Of a stretch of DNA of 64,000 nucleotides, positions 1-9,394 are shown piece by piece (the stretch's first letter is position 1; the number at the start of each line of letters is the position of its first letter). The stretch is from Ectothiorhodospira shaposhnikovii (lineage in GTDB: Bacteria; Pseudomonadota; Gammaproteobacteria; Ectothiorhodospirales; Ectothiorhodospiraceae), in assembly GCF_022227765.1 (NCBI RefSeq), contig NZ_JAJMLZ010000004.1:1-64000 (forward strand). Direction: 5' to 3'. The notes under the pieces were generated by a model. That model worked only from the letters and a program-made list of their open reading frames with translations. It was not told where the DNA came from and ran no database searches. A program made the translations under genes and the position numbers.

Positions 1-63
1 GCTGATGAAAGCTTGAGAATATATGGGCGTAAATAGCATTAACGTAAGGGTGTTAAAAAAGAT

Positions 64-1185
64 ATGACTGATCCAATAAGAGTGTTGCAGGTTTTCGCAA
101 GCCTTGACATGGGGGGCGCTGAAAGCATGATCATGAATAACTATCGGCACTTGGATCGTTCAGTAATTCAATTTGATTTTGTGGTAAATAATCCCAGCTC
201 GGAACATGCGAGATATGCATTTGAGAAAGAAATTATTTCTCTTGGTGGTCGTGTCTTTTATGTGCCGAGGTTCAATGGGCTAAATATATTAAGCTATCTT
301 CGCTCCTGGTTTTCTTTGTTAAAGAGTCATCCTGAATGGAGCGTTGTTCATGGGCATCATACATCACCAGGCGCACTTTATCTTGGTTTAGCAAGGTCAA
401 TGGGTCGACATACAGTGGCACATAGTCACACAGGTGGATTCGATAAAGATTTGCGCTCTAGACTGAAGGTGTTAGCCAGGTTTCCTCTAAGATACGTCGC
501 GCGATCGTTGTTCGCATGCTCAATTGATGCAGCTAAATGGATGTTTGGATCACATTGGCGAAGGGCGAGACTAATGAAAAACGCTATTGACGTAAACAGG
601 TTTGAGTTTTCTCCTGAACAAAGAGAGCTGTTTCGGCATAACTTGGGCTTTAAAGAAGAGCTTATCGTTTCCAATGTTGCTCGATTTTCTAAAACTAAAA
701 ATCACGTATTTTTGTTGGAGGTTTTTCATGCATTACTCCAATCAAGGCCAGATGCAATTCTGCTTTTAGTAGGTGATGGCCTTTTACGAAGTGAAATAGA
801 AGAGAGATGTAGGCAGCTTGGGATAGATGAGCGGGTGAGGTTTCTCGGAGTCCGTGATGATGTCCCAGATATCCTTCATGCTAGTGATCTGTTTTTGTTT
901 CCTTCTCTCTACGAAGGGCTCCCTTGCGTCCTTGTAGAAGCCCAGGCAAGCGGACTTCCTTGCGTGGTATCAGATCGTGTGACTAGAGAGGTTGATGCTA
1001 CTGGACTGGTCTCATTTGTATCACTCGAAGAATCGCCTGAAGCATGGGCGGAAGTCATGTTGTCGATGTCACCAATAAGTGACAGGCATATCGTCAAGGG
1101 TCATATTATTAGCAAGGGCTATGATGTTAGGGGTGCATCACGTGAGCTTGCTGATTTCTATTTAAATGCGAGTGGCGCCTGCTAG
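64..1185 (+). CDS. GT4-type glycosyltransferase
   Basis: Predicted retaining glycosyltransferase of the GT-B fold, 373 aa, acting at the cytoplasmic face of the membrane on a lipid-linked sugar during polysaccharide synthesis. The N-terminus has the family opening DMGGAES after strand 1 (about residues 16-22). The C-terminal donor-binding motif is FPSLYEGLPCVLVEAQASG (about residues 279-298), containing the E-x7-E pair of GT4 enzymes. Length is normal. No strong Shine-Dalgarno is visible before the ATG. Local composition is more AT-rich than the genes after 2,894, as is common for transferred surface-polysaccharide genes. Donor and acceptor cannot be told. Confidence 0.9.
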   Translation: MTDPIRVLQVFASLDMGGAESMIMNNYRHLDRSVIQFDFVVNNPSSEHARYAFEKEIISLGGRVFYVPRFNGLNILSYLRSWFSLLKSHPEWSVVHGHHTSPGALYLGLARSMGRHTVAHSHTGGFDKDLRSRLKVLARFPLRYVARSLFACSIDAAKWMFGSHWRRARLMKNAIDVNRFEFSPEQRELFRHNLGFKEELIVSNVARFSKTKNHVFLLEVFHALLQSRPDAILLLVGDGLLRSEIEERCRQLGIDERVRFLGVRDDVPDILHASDLFLFPSLYEGLPCVLVEAQASGLPCVVSDRVTREVDATGLVSFVSLEESPEAWAEVMLSMSPISDRHIVKGHIISKGYDVRGASRELADFYLNASGAC

Positions 1186-1277
1186 CTTCATGTTGCCATG
1201 CATTCTATTTCTTAGTCAATTGACGGGGGTTCCTGCTATATCATTTTTACTATCATTACACTGAGTAGGGAGGGGGT

Positions 1278-2309
1278 ATGAAAGTAGTAATACATCGAGA
1301 TTCAGATAGAAAGACCCACAGCAGTAGCTGGAGTCTTTCTTGGGAGGCGCATTGCAAAGAACAAGGAATATCATACAAGATTCTAGATGTGTTTGAGCCC
1401 GGCTCTTTTCGTACGATCATGGATCATGATGCGCTGCTCATGCACTTTAGTAATTATAGCGTTCGAGACATGCTCCATGCGAGGTCCATCTTGTATGGTG
1501 CAAAGCAAAGAGGTGTTCGTATTTTCCCTGATTTTTTTGACTCCTGGCATTTTGATGACAAGATCGCACAGTCTTATTTGCTAGAAGCTGCCGGTGCAAG
1601 TATCCCTCGGTGGAATATATTTTATAGAAAAAGCGATTGGCAGTATTGGGTCAGTCAGAATAGTGAGTGGCCCGTAGTGGCAAAGCTACGAACCGGGTCT
1701 GGAGCTCATAACGTTAAATTGATTCATGATCGTGGTTCAGCGATCAAATACGGGAACAAAATGTTTTCCCGAGGATTTAAGCCGAACCCGTCTGTGTTAT
1801 TTAAGAGTGCTTCTAACATTCGGAGTGTAAAGAGCAGCGAGATGTTTTTTCAACGTGCACGACGTGTCCCAGAGTTCTTTAGGACATGGCTTGCTGCAAG
1901 GGAATTTCCGAATGAGAAAGGATATGTTTATGTTCAGGAATTTATTCCTAATGCCGGCTTTGACCTGAGGGTAGTGGTGGTTAATGGGAAACTTGGTTAC
2001 TGTGCACGTCGCGTTAGGCATGGTGACTTTCGGGCTTCAGGTGGCGGTGATATTTTTTACGACCACTCGCTGATTGATCATGATCTCCGGAATCAGCTAT
2101 TCGATGTTAGTGACCGATTGCAGTCGGTGTGTATGGGCTTCGATATAGTAATTGATAAATCCAGTAATAAGTCGAAAATTATTGAAATGAGCTACGGATT
2201 TGCTGAAGGTGCTAAGAAGGCGGGAGTTTGGTGGAAAAGAAATGGCGAGTTGGTGGAAGGGCATCTTGATGCTCCTGCTGAGATTCTGGAGTTTATAATA
2301 TCCTATTAG
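1278..2309 (+). CDS. ATP-grasp family protein of a polysaccharide cluster
   Basis: 343 aa. The central and C-terminal parts look like an ATP-grasp ligase domain: PVVAKLRTGSGAHNVKLI (about residues 134-151) resembles the ATP-binding lysine strand and glycine loop, YVQEFIPNAGFDLRVVVVNGK (about 218-238) is the typical family core, and IIEMSYGF (about 304-311) resembles the metal-binding strand. Such proteins join an acid to an amine or amino acid using ATP. In a sugar cluster it could decorate a polysaccharide. A GGGAGGGGG Shine-Dalgarno lies just before the ATG. Substrate unknown. Confidence 0.7.
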   Translation: MKVVIHRDSDRKTHSSSWSLSWEAHCKEQGISYKILDVFEPGSFRTIMDHDALLMHFSNYSVRDMLHARSILYGAKQRGVRIFPDFFDSWHFDDKIAQSYLLEAAGASIPRWNIFYRKSDWQYWVSQNSEWPVVAKLRTGSGAHNVKLIHDRGSAIKYGNKMFSRGFKPNPSVLFKSASNIRSVKSSEMFFQRARRVPEFFRTWLAAREFPNEKGYVYVQEFIPNAGFDLRVVVVNGKLGYCARRVRHGDFRASGGGDIFYDHSLIDHDLRNQLFDVSDRLQSVCMGFDIVIDKSSNKSKIIEMSYGFAEGAKKAGVWWKRNGELVEGHLDAPAEILEFIISY

Positions 2310-2893
2310 CCTAATAACTATTAGCGCGGCAATCAAGCAAATCACTTGACTTTTTTTAGCTGTCCAGGAAATCATCAGCCTATCGGAGCCGCGACGGATA
2401 TGGTAGTGTCGACGACTGGTGCGGTCGACGTTAGGTGCTGGGCGTTTGTTGTAGCTGGCGACTTTCGCGAAAGCCGGTGCATTAGTTTAAACCATATTTC
2501 CTATTTCAGTTACTCGTCGCGCCGGATGTGTGGATTTCTCACATGCGGTGCAAGGAAAAGGTGTCATGCCTACGCTCATGGAGAGCTACGCGTGCGCAAT
2601 AGGAACCGTTTCAACCCTATCCCAAAACGCCTAAAAAAATACCTATATCGCACGGCTACTGGAACTCGCTGTGTGAGGGGAAACGGAAAACTATCTTCAG
2701 TAATAGAAGTAAGTATTATATTGATTTTTAAGTCGTTTGCGGCAAAGGAGCCGGGATTGGTATTATCACTTGATGAGTCGGCTCATGATCTCGCGTCGTT
2801 GTCGGTCCACTTGGTTATCACACTTTGGTGCCTTCACTTATCGGTTGTGGTCAGTTCTCATGCTCGGCGTCAGCTTAGAGGAATATAGCTGAG
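2310..2893. other. Intergenic stretch, no gene supported
   Basis: 584 bp between the ATP-grasp gene and the EpsG-like gene. An open frame exists on the plus strand but its translation has no domain-like pattern and no ribosome site. It may be the decayed remnant of a polysaccharide gene. I see no RNA gene or repeat. Confidence 0.5.
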
Positions 2894-3991
2894 ATGTGGG
2901 TGTATTGGTTCATGTTTCTGGTGCCTGCGGTGCTTGCCGTGCAGGAACACCCCCGGCGGATACGGGTATCGTGGCAGGGGATGCCGCGGATTCGCATTCC
3001 CCCGGTGTGGTGGGGTGTGCTGATGGTGCTGACCTTGATGGTGGGTTTGCGCCATCAAGTGGGTGGCGATTGGTTTAATTACCTGCGAGGTTTTGAAAAC
3101 GCTTTAGATGGCCAGCGTTACTTGGACCCCGATTGGTGGTGGAATGACCCTGGTTATCGTCTGCTGCAATGGATCGCCATGCAGATGGACTGGGGGATTC
3201 ACGGGGTTAACCTGTTGGGCGCTGCGGTGTTCAGTTTTGGGCTGGTGCTGTTCTGTCGCCATCTTCCCCGGCCTTGGCTGGCGCTGGTGGTGGCGATGCC
3301 CTACGTGGTAACTGTGGTGGGCATGGGATACACCCGGCAGGGAATTGCGCTGGGCTGCATCATGGCTGGGTTGGTGGCACTAGGCCATGGCAGGGTGATG
3401 AAGTTCGTGATTTGGGCAGTGGTGGGGGCTACATTCCATAAGACGGCGGTATTGTTGCTGCCCATGGCGGCTTTGGCTGCCAGTCGGCGGCGTCTGACTA
3501 CCTGGCTTTGGGTGGGGGTGGTAGCGGCGGGTAGCTATGTAGTGCTGCTGCAGGAATCGGTTGAAAGGTTTGAAACGAGCTATTGGGATGCCGGCATGCA
3601 GTCTGAAGGCGCGTTTATTCGTTTGCTGATGAATGCGTTGCCGGCTGCGCTTCTTTTGTGGAAGCGGGAGCGCTTTGCTGCGAACTTGCCCCAGAAGCAG
3701 CTTTGGACGTGGTTTGCCGTGGTGTCTTTGGGGTTGATGGCTCTGTATTTTGTGACGCCGTCGACCACGGCGGTGGACCGGATGGCGCTGTATCTGTTGC
3801 CGCTTCAACTGTTGGTGTTTGCCTATCTGCCGGAAGCTCTGGGGCGTCGCGACGGGCGGGGCAATAATCAAGTATGGGTATTTGCGGTGGTGGCCTACTA
3901 TGCGTTGGTGGCCTTTGTATGGTTAAACTACGCCACGCATGCACCAGCTTGGCTTCCCTATCGCTTCTATCCCTTGGAAGGTGTGTTTTGA
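2894..3991 (+). CDS. EpsG-like polysaccharide polymerase, membrane protein
   Basis: 365 aa, almost entirely hydrophobic with about ten predicted membrane segments. The early segment LMVGLRHQVGGDWFNYLRGF (about residues 48-67) matches the R-x-x-x-G-x-D-x-x-x-Y pattern of EpsG-family (Wzy-like) proteins, which polymerise or handle repeat units at the periplasmic face. AGAGGAA precedes the ATG. The TGA stop overlaps the TTG start of the next glycosyltransferase (TTGA), so the two are translationally coupled. Confidence 0.75.
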   Translation: MWVYWFMFLVPAVLAVQEHPRRIRVSWQGMPRIRIPPVWWGVLMVLTLMVGLRHQVGGDWFNYLRGFENALDGQRYLDPDWWWNDPGYRLLQWIAMQMDWGIHGVNLLGAAVFSFGLVLFCRHLPRPWLALVVAMPYVVTVVGMGYTRQGIALGCIMAGLVALGHGRVMKFVIWAVVGATFHKTAVLLLPMAALAASRRRLTTWLWVGVVAAGSYVVLLQESVERFETSYWDAGMQSEGAFIRLLMNALPAALLLWKRERFAANLPQKQLWTWFAVVSLGLMALYFVTPSTTAVDRMALYLLPLQLLVFAYLPEALGRRDGRGNNQVWVFAVVAYYALVAFVWLNYATHAPAWLPYRFYPLEGVF

Positions 3992-5139
3992 AGATTCTCC
4001 TTTTCGCCAATACAGATTGGTATTTGTATAACTTTCGGCGTTCTTTGGCACAGGCACTGTGCGATGCGGGTTATGAGGTGTTGCTGGTCTCGCCGCCTGG
4101 ACCTTATGGGGAACAGCTGCTTTCGATGGGGTTTAGGTGGGTACCAGCGCCAATGGAGCGGCTTAGCCTGAATCCGCTTCGGGAAGCTGCGTTGTTGTGG
4201 TGGTTACGGCGGTTGTTGAAGGCGGAGAAGGTGGATCTAGTACATGGATTCACTATCAAGTGTGCAGTGTATGGCTCTCTGGGGGCCCGCTTGGCGAGGC
4301 TGCCCGCACGGGTTAACGCGGTGGCGGGGTTGGGTTATGTGTTCATCAGTGATAGTCCAAAGGCCCGTCTTCTGCGCCCGGTGGTTCGGTTTTTGTTGCG
4401 GGTGGCATTGGGTGGGCCACGGGCACGTTTGATTTTGCAGAATTGTGATGATGTGGCACTGTTTTTAGAGGCCCGACTGGTGCAGGAGGAGCAGGTTCGG
4501 CTGATCCCGGGATCTGGGGTGGACTGCGGGCGGTTCGTGCCGGCCGATTGGGATGCCGTGGGGTTGAGAAGTGGGCGTTTGAGGGTACTCTTGCCGGCTC
4601 GTTTGCTGTGGGATAAGGGCTTGGCAGAGTTGGTGGAGGCGGCCCGCTGGCTTCGTGCCGCAGGTCGCGGGGTGGATGTGCTGCTGGCCGGGAATCCAGA
4701 TCCGGGTAATCCGGCCAGCGTTCCCGAGTCGGTGGTCCGGGGCTGGGTAGCAGAGGGGGTACTGGAATGGCTGGGTCATGTGGATGACATGCCTGTTTTA
4801 CTGCGTTCGGTGGATGTGGTGGTGCTGCCCAGCTATCGAGAGGGCCTGCCTAAGGGACTGATTGAAGCTGCCGCTTGCGCGTTGCCGTTGGTGACCACGG
4901 ATGTGCCCGGGTGTCGTGAGGTGGTGACTCATGAAGTGGACGGGTTGCTGGTGCCGGTGAAGGATGGTGTTGCCTTGGCGCGCGCGATTGCTCGTTTGCA
5001 GGATGACCCTGGGTTGCGTCGTCGGTTGGGCGAGGCAGCCCGGGAAAAGGCATTGCGGGAGTTTGATGAGCGGATCGTGATTGAGCGGACGTTGGGGGTG
5101 TATGGGGAGTTGGTAGGGAATGTTGCGGGGAAGGTGTAA
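3988..5139 (+). CDS. GT4-type glycosyltransferase (TTG start)
   Basis: 383 aa. I take the TTG at 3988 as the start because it gives MKILLFANTDWYLYNFR, the standard first strand of this family, and overlaps the previous stop by 4 nt. The acceptor half contains DLVHGFTIKCAVYGS and LPARVNAVAGLGYVF, as in capsular/WbpX- and PglA-like enzymes. The donor half carries LPSYREGLPKGLIEAAACALP with the E-x7-E pair. It probably adds a sugar to the lipid carrier intermediate of this locus. An upstream ATG at 3874 is in frame but lies inside the EpsG-like gene. Confidence 0.88.
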   Translation: MKILLFANTDWYLYNFRRSLAQALCDAGYEVLLVSPPGPYGEQLLSMGFRWVPAPMERLSLNPLREAALLWWLRRLLKAEKVDLVHGFTIKCAVYGSLGARLARLPARVNAVAGLGYVFISDSPKARLLRPVVRFLLRVALGGPRARLILQNCDDVALFLEARLVQEEQVRLIPGSGVDCGRFVPADWDAVGLRSGRLRVLLPARLLWDKGLAELVEAARWLRAAGRGVDVLLAGNPDPGNPASVPESVVRGWVAEGVLEWLGHVDDMPVLLRSVDVVVLPSYREGLPKGLIEAAACALPLVTTDVPGCREVVTHEVDGLLVPVKDGVALARAIARLQDDPGLRRRLGEAAREKALREFDERIVIERTLGVYGELVGNVAGKV

Positions 5140-5159
5140 ACCAGCTTGGCGAAAGGGGC

Positions 5160-5215
5160 CTCCACCCAAGCCGCTCTCTCCTTCGGCCGGGGAAAGGCTC
5201 GGGATGAGGGGGCAG
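5160..5215. repeat. REP-like GC-rich palindromic element, copy 1
   Basis: A GC-rich stretch with CTCTCCTTCGGCCGGGGAAAG and then GGGATGAGGGG. A related stretch sits at 11,858-11,905. Such elements commonly scatter between genes in proteobacteria. The only other content of this gap is the ribosome site AAAAGGAGATC before 5,265. Confidence 0.45.
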
Positions 5216-5264
5216 CGGAGGGCCCAATGACTCGCCGCAGTCTGCTCCAAAAGGAGATCAATCA

Positions 5265-6038
5265 ATGTTGTACCTGGACAAACTCCTGGCCCAGCTGGCT
5301 TACCCGCTGGGCCTTTTGTTTTTGTTGGCCCTGCTGGCGCTGTTGCTGTGGCTGATCCGCTGGCGACGCACCGGGGCAGGGGTGTTGTGTCTGGGCCTGG
5401 CCTGGGTGTGGTTGTGGTCCATGCCGGTGGCATCAGACGCGCTGCGGGCGTCGCTGGAGTCGCGGTTCGAGTATGTGCCGGCACACGCGCTGCCGGAGGC
5501 GGATGCGGTGGTGGTGCTGGGGGGTGGCATCAACGTGGGTCCGCCCCAGTGGCCTTATCCGAATCTGGGGCCGGCGGCGGACCGGGTGTGGCATGGTGCC
5601 CGGTTGTATCATGCGGATCGGGCGCCGTGGGTGATCGTGTCCGGTGGTTCGGTGCCGTGGCGGGAGCGTGAGCGGGTGGAGGCCCACGCCATGCGGGAGT
5701 TTCTGGTGGACTTGGGCGTGCCGGCGTCGGCGGTGTTGCTGGAAACGGACAGTGCCACCACGCGCGGCAATGCGGTGTACACGGCGCAGTTGCTGGAGGA
5801 CAGGGGCCTGGAGCAGGTGTTGCTGGTTACATCGGCCTTGCACATGGAGCGCGCCCTGGCCACGTTCCGGGCCGCCGGCGTGGAGGCCTGGCCGGCACCC
5901 ACGGATTTCGAGGTGGAGCCCTTGCCCGCAGATCCCCTGCGCTGGCTCCCGGACGCCCAGGCCCTGGCGGACAGCACCCGGGCATTGAAGGAGTATCTGG
6001 GCTTGTGGGTGTATCGGTGGCGCGGCTGGGCGGAGTGA
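5265..6038 (+). CDS. YdcF/ElyC-type DUF218 protein
   Basis: 257 aa. Two N-terminal membrane segments (about residues 12-30 and 38-55) are followed by a periplasmic DUF218 domain: ADAVVVLGGG, DRVWHGARLYHADRAP, VSGG, TTRGNAVYT and LLVTSALHMERALATF are its conserved blocks. E. coli ElyC (YcbC) of this family affects lipid-carrier recycling and envelope integrity. The position beside polysaccharide genes fits such a role. AAAAGGAG precedes the ATG. Confidence 0.85.
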   Translation: MLYLDKLLAQLAYPLGLLFLLALLALLLWLIRWRRTGAGVLCLGLAWVWLWSMPVASDALRASLESRFEYVPAHALPEADAVVVLGGGINVGPPQWPYPNLGPAADRVWHGARLYHADRAPWVIVSGGSVPWRERERVEAHAMREFLVDLGVPASAVLLETDSATTRGNAVYTAQLLEDRGLEQVLLVTSALHMERALATFRAAGVEAWPAPTDFEVEPLPADPLRWLPDAQALADSTRALKEYLGLWVYRWRGWAE

Positions 6039-6058
6039 AAAGGGGAGAGACCCCTTTT
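6038..6058. repeat. AAAAGGGG...CCCCTTTT palindrome, copy 1
   Basis: Inverted repeat AAAAGGGG-AGAGA-CCCCTTTT just after the YdcF-like gene (its first A is the last base of the stop codon). It can act as a terminator. It belongs to the same sequence family as the copies at 6,558 and 7,034. Confidence 0.6.
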
Positions 6059-6084
6059 CTGGTCCTCTTGTCTGAAGGTTGGTG

Positions 6085-6549
6085 GTGGATAATCAGGTGA
6101 TGCTCTGGGTGTATGTGATCTGTGCGGGTGTGCTGCTGGCTGCCTGGTATCTGGCCCGGCCGATGCCGTGGTTCTGGCGTTTGGGTTTTCTGGCGGCGAT
6201 GGCTTTGCTGTTGGCGGGAATGACTCTGCCGCCGGAGGTGATCCGTGAGTGGGCAGGGGTGGTGTCCAGTTGGTGGCCCTGGTCCCAGGAGCCGGATCTG
6301 GTCACCCAGCAGACCAGTGCATGGGCCCACCTGATCCTGTTCGCGCTGGTGTCGGCCTGGCTGTGCTGGTGGCGGGCGGATCTGGGGGTGTGGGTGTTGC
6401 TGGGTCTGTTGGTGACGTTGTCGTTCGGGACTGAGGGTTTGCAGTTGCTGGTGGACGGGCGTTATGCGTCGTTGACGGATGTGGGCATCAATCTGCTGGG
6501 GGCGGGGATCGGGTTCGTGCTGTTGTGGTTCACGCCGCGCAGGTCGTAA
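6085..6549 (+). CDS. VanZ-like membrane protein
   Basis: About 154 aa, four to five predicted membrane segments. The pattern K/QTSAWAHLILFALVSAWLC and the later E-x-LQ...GRYASLTDVGINLLGAGIGFV (about residues 110-145) is typical of VanZ-like proteins (E-x-x-Q, R-x-x-x-x-D-x-x-x-N-x-x-G). The role in most bacteria is unknown; in enterococci VanZ gives low teicoplanin resistance. The start is uncertain: TTG 6079, GTG 6082 and GTG 6085 are in frame, and 6085 is best spaced from AAGG at 6075. Confidence 0.75.
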   Translation: MDNQVMLWVYVICAGVLLAAWYLARPMPWFWRLGFLAAMALLLAGMTLPPEVIREWAGVVSSWWPWSQEPDLVTQQTSAWAHLILFALVSAWLCWWRADLGVWVLLGLLVTLSFGTEGLQLLVDGRYASLTDVGINLLGAGIGFVLLWFTPRRS

Positions 6550-6557
6550 AAATGCAT

Positions 6558-6582
6558 AAAAATGGGGACAGACCCCTTTTTT
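6558..6582. repeat. AAAATGGGGACAGACCCC palindrome, copy 2
   Basis: Inverted repeat GGGG-ACAGA-CCCC bordered by A and T runs. It lies just upstream of the truncated Rpn-type gene. Its loop is the reverse complement of the loop in copy 3, so the two copies flank that gene in opposite orientation. Confidence 0.75.
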
Positions 6583-6614
6583 GGGCACAAGAGTCGCTGG
6601 GGAACATCCTGCAG

Positions 6615-7031
6615 ATGAACCTGATCGAACTGAACAAGGCGGATCGTCTTGGCTTATCGGAAGGTCCGTTGCATGACTGGATCACCTTTTTCAAGCATTG
6701 GCGGGAGGAATTGATCATGGCCAAGGTTGCCCACGAGCCGGTCAAGCGGGCCATGAGCCGCATCCGGGAACTGAGTGCCGACGAGGAAGCGCAGCGGCTG
6801 GCATTTGTGCGGGAGCGTGCGCTGCGTGATGAGGTGTCGCTGCTGAATGAAGCTCGGCGGGAGGGTGAGCAGAAGGGTCGGCAGGAGGGTCGACAGGAGG
6901 GTGAAGAGATTGGCCTGCAGAAGGGGCAGCGCTTGACGGCCATCAACCTGCTCAAGCTGGGCGTGCTCACCGACGAGCAGATCGCCCAATCGACGGGCCT
7001 GTCCCTGGCAGAAGTGAAGGCGCTGCACTGA
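6615..7031 (+). pseudogene. 5'-truncated PD-(D/E)XK (Rpn-type) transposase-family gene
   Basis: Only the C-terminal part of the family is present: MNLIELNKADR...LHDWITFFKHW corresponds to the segment after the nuclease core, followed by a Glu-rich helix with G-R/K-Q-E-G repeats and the terminal helix LKLGVLTDEQIAQSTGLSLAEVKAL. The nuclease motifs that should come first are missing; the sequence upstream is the palindrome at 6,558 and the VanZ-like gene. I set the feature at the first Met in recognisable sequence. Probably a non-functional remnant. Confidence 0.75.
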
Positions 7032-7033
7032 GC

Positions 7034-7055
7034 AAAAGGGGTCTGTCCCCTTTTT
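7034..7055. repeat. AAAAGGGGTCTGTCCCC palindrome, copy 3
   Basis: Inverted repeat AAAAGGGG-TCTGT-CCCCTTTT immediately after the stop of the Rpn-type remnant, in reverse orientation to copy 2. It may also act as a terminator. Confidence 0.75.
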
Positions 7056-7078
7056 GTGGGCCAGGTCCGTGGCCAGGG

Positions 7079-7570
7079 TTACTGCAGGGAGGAATCGTCC
7101 TGGAAGATGTCTTCGAGGTGTTCAGCGGTGAGGATGTTGTCGATCCACTGGAGTAATTGAGTCTCATCAGCCTGCTGGACGCGCTGTTGGCAGTGCATCC
7201 TGGCCTGGGGGCCGAACTTGCGCTCGATCTGACGCAGCAGGGTCTGAGCCTCGCCCTGTTGAAGGCCTTGCTGAATGCCTTTCTGGAGTCCCTTGGCTTC
7301 GCCGCGATCCATCCATTCTTGAGCCAGCGACATGGTGAGTGCCTCCACGAGATGGGGTTTGGCCATGGCCACCCCTTGCTTGAATTCATCTTCGGTCATT
7401 GTGTGGACCCGGACGATGTAAATCAATATCTGCCGGGTCAGGGGATCACCGGCCATCTTGTCGGTGAGGGCCTTGGGAAGGCTCTCGCGCAGCAGGGCAC
7501 CGGCCCGTTCGGGATCTTCGAGCAGGGCCTTGAACAGGGTGTCGTGGGGGTTGGGGAGGGTGTTGCCCAT
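7079..7570 (-). pseudogene. Rpn-type PD-(D/E)XK gene with internal deletion
   Basis: 163 aa. The first 34 residues (MGNTLPNPHDTLFKALLEDP...) match the family's N-terminus and the rest (LTRQILIYIVRVHTMTEDEF... then G-L-Q-K-G-I-Q-Q-G) its C-terminal region. The catalytic middle of roughly 150 residues is absent, so the frame seems fused across an in-frame deletion. A longer frame extends upstream to 7,774 but lacks family sequence. Such full-length proteins (RpnA type) promote RecA-independent recombination in E. coli. This copy should be inactive. Confidence 0.7.
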
Positions 7571-7766
7571 GTTCTGGGTATCGGGGTGGGTGGGCCCATA
7601 GGGTAGCCGATCAGAGAGGGATGGAGGCAGTGCGTGAAGTCGGCGGTCAGGCCGGGACAGCCCACGTTGACTCCCTTCTTCCCCCCCCCAGCGGGAGAGG
7701 GGCTCTGGCTCTCTTGGGCGATGATAAACTGCCACCGGCATAAAACTTATTCCCGGAGGGCCAGGC

Positions 7767-9326
7767 ATGGCCAACCATCAGCGCCTCACACTCCCCATCG
7801 GTATCCAGTCCTTTGAAAAACTGCGCAAGGGCCACTACTACTACGTCGACAAGACCCCCCTGATCGAGTCCATGGCGAAGATCGGCGGCTACTACTTCCT
7901 CTCCCGTCCCCGCCGCTTCGGTAAAAGCCTGCTGCTGGACACCCTGCGCTGCCTGTTTGAAGGTCACCAGGCGCTGTTCGACGGACTCTACATCCACGAC
8001 CGCTGGGACTGGCAGCAGACCCACCCGGCGATTCGCCTGAGTTTTGGAGATGGCGTGCTGACCAGCCGCGAGGCCCTGGACATCCACATCCATGAACTGC
8101 TCAATGCCCAGGCCGAGGCATTGGGCGTTTCCCTGCGCAACACCTCCATTGCCGGCCGCTTTCGCGAGCTTATCCACCAGACCCACCAGCACCATGGTCG
8201 ACGGGCAGTGGTGCTGATCGATGAATACGACAAGCCCATCCTGGACAACATCCTGGAACCGGAGCGTGCCCGGGAGCTGCGCGAGGGCCTCAAGAACCTC
8301 TACAGCGTGCTCAAGGACGCCGATCCCCATCTGCATCTGGTGCTGATCACCGGGGTCTCCAAGTTCAGCAAGGTCAGCCTGTTCTCGGGGCTGAACAACC
8401 TCAACGACATCACCCTGGACGCACCCTACAGCACGATTTGCGGCTATACCGATGAGGACATCGACACGGTATTCTCCCCGGAACTGCCCGGCCTGGACCG
8501 CGAGGCCATCCGCCAGTGGTACAACGGCTACCGCTGGGGCGGCCCCGAGGTCGCATCGGTCTACAACCCCTTCGATGTGCTGCTACTGCTCCAGAAACGC
8601 GAGTTCGGTCCCTACTGGTTCGAGAGCGCCACGCCGACCTTCCTGGTCAATCTGCTCAAGCAGCGTGGGGTCTTCACGCCATCGCTGGACCAGTGGGAAA
8701 CGGAGTACGAGCTGCTCAGCCAGTTTGACGTTGACGACATCAGTACCGACGCGCTGCTCTTTCAGGCCGGCTACCTGACGATCAAGCAGATCAAGGAGCC
8801 CATGCTGGGTTACCGCCAGTACACCCTGGGCTTTCCCAACCACGAGGTGGAAACCAGCCTGAACCATGCGCTACTCCCATCATTGGGCGTCGAGAACGGC
8901 CCACGTGAACGCCGCACCCTGTTCAAGCACTTGCAGCAGCACGACCTGGCGGGCCTGGAGACTCACCTCAAGGCCCTTTATGCCGGCCTGCCTCACGATT
9001 GGTACCGCAACAACCCGATTGCCCGGTACGAAGGCCACTACGCCAGCGTCTTCTACAGCCACTTCGCCGCGCTTGGGGTCCAGGTCACGGTGGAAGACGC
9101 CAGCCACCACGGCAAGGTGGACATGACCGTTGACTTCGGCGGCCACATCTACCTGTTCGAATTCAAGGTGGTGGAACAACTCCCCGAGGGCAGGGCGCTG
9201 GCGCAGATCAAGGCCAAGGGCTATGCCGACAAGTACCGCGCCTCCGGCAAACCCATTCACCTGATCGGCGTGGAGTTTTCCCGGGAAAAGCGACAGATCG
9301 TGGCGTTTGAGGTGGGCCGGGGATGA
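7767..9326 (+). CDS. AAA-ATPase-like / PD-(D/E)XK nuclease-like protein
   Basis: 519 aa. The N-terminal block LPIGIQSFEKLRKGHYYYVDKT is the signature of the AAA-ATPase-like family (PF09820). A P-loop variant SRPRRFGKSLLL (about residues 45-56) and VVLIDEYDKPIL (about 147-158, Walker B) follow. The C-terminus holds EGHYASVFYSHFAALG, GKVDMTVDFGGHIYLFEFKV: D and E-x-K fit a PD-(D/E)XK core (PF08011, about 425-490). Function unknown; the families occur in many copies in bacteria with large accessory genomes. GGAGGGCCAGGC precedes the ATG. Confidence 0.88.
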   Translation: MANHQRLTLPIGIQSFEKLRKGHYYYVDKTPLIESMAKIGGYYFLSRPRRFGKSLLLDTLRCLFEGHQALFDGLYIHDRWDWQQTHPAIRLSFGDGVLTSREALDIHIHELLNAQAEALGVSLRNTSIAGRFRELIHQTHQHHGRRAVVLIDEYDKPILDNILEPERARELREGLKNLYSVLKDADPHLHLVLITGVSKFSKVSLFSGLNNLNDITLDAPYSTICGYTDEDIDTVFSPELPGLDREAIRQWYNGYRWGGPEVASVYNPFDVLLLLQKREFGPYWFESATPTFLVNLLKQRGVFTPSLDQWETEYELLSQFDVDDISTDALLFQAGYLTIKQIKEPMLGYRQYTLGFPNHEVETSLNHALLPSLGVENGPRERRTLFKHLQQHDLAGLETHLKALYAGLPHDWYRNNPIARYEGHYASVFYSHFAALGVQVTVEDASHHGKVDMTVDFGGHIYLFEFKVVEQLPEGRALAQIKAKGYADKYRASGKPIHLIGVEFSREKRQIVAFEVGRG

Positions 9327-9394
9327 GGGAACGGCACGATGCAGCAACCCCATCACCCGGAAGCACTGTGGGAGTGGGCACTCGTGGCGCAGTT

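Noticed and set aside
2346-2888. 180-codon open frame between sugar genes
   Set aside because: No ribosome site, no domain-like pattern, odd amino-acid mix; treated as non-coding or decayed DNA.
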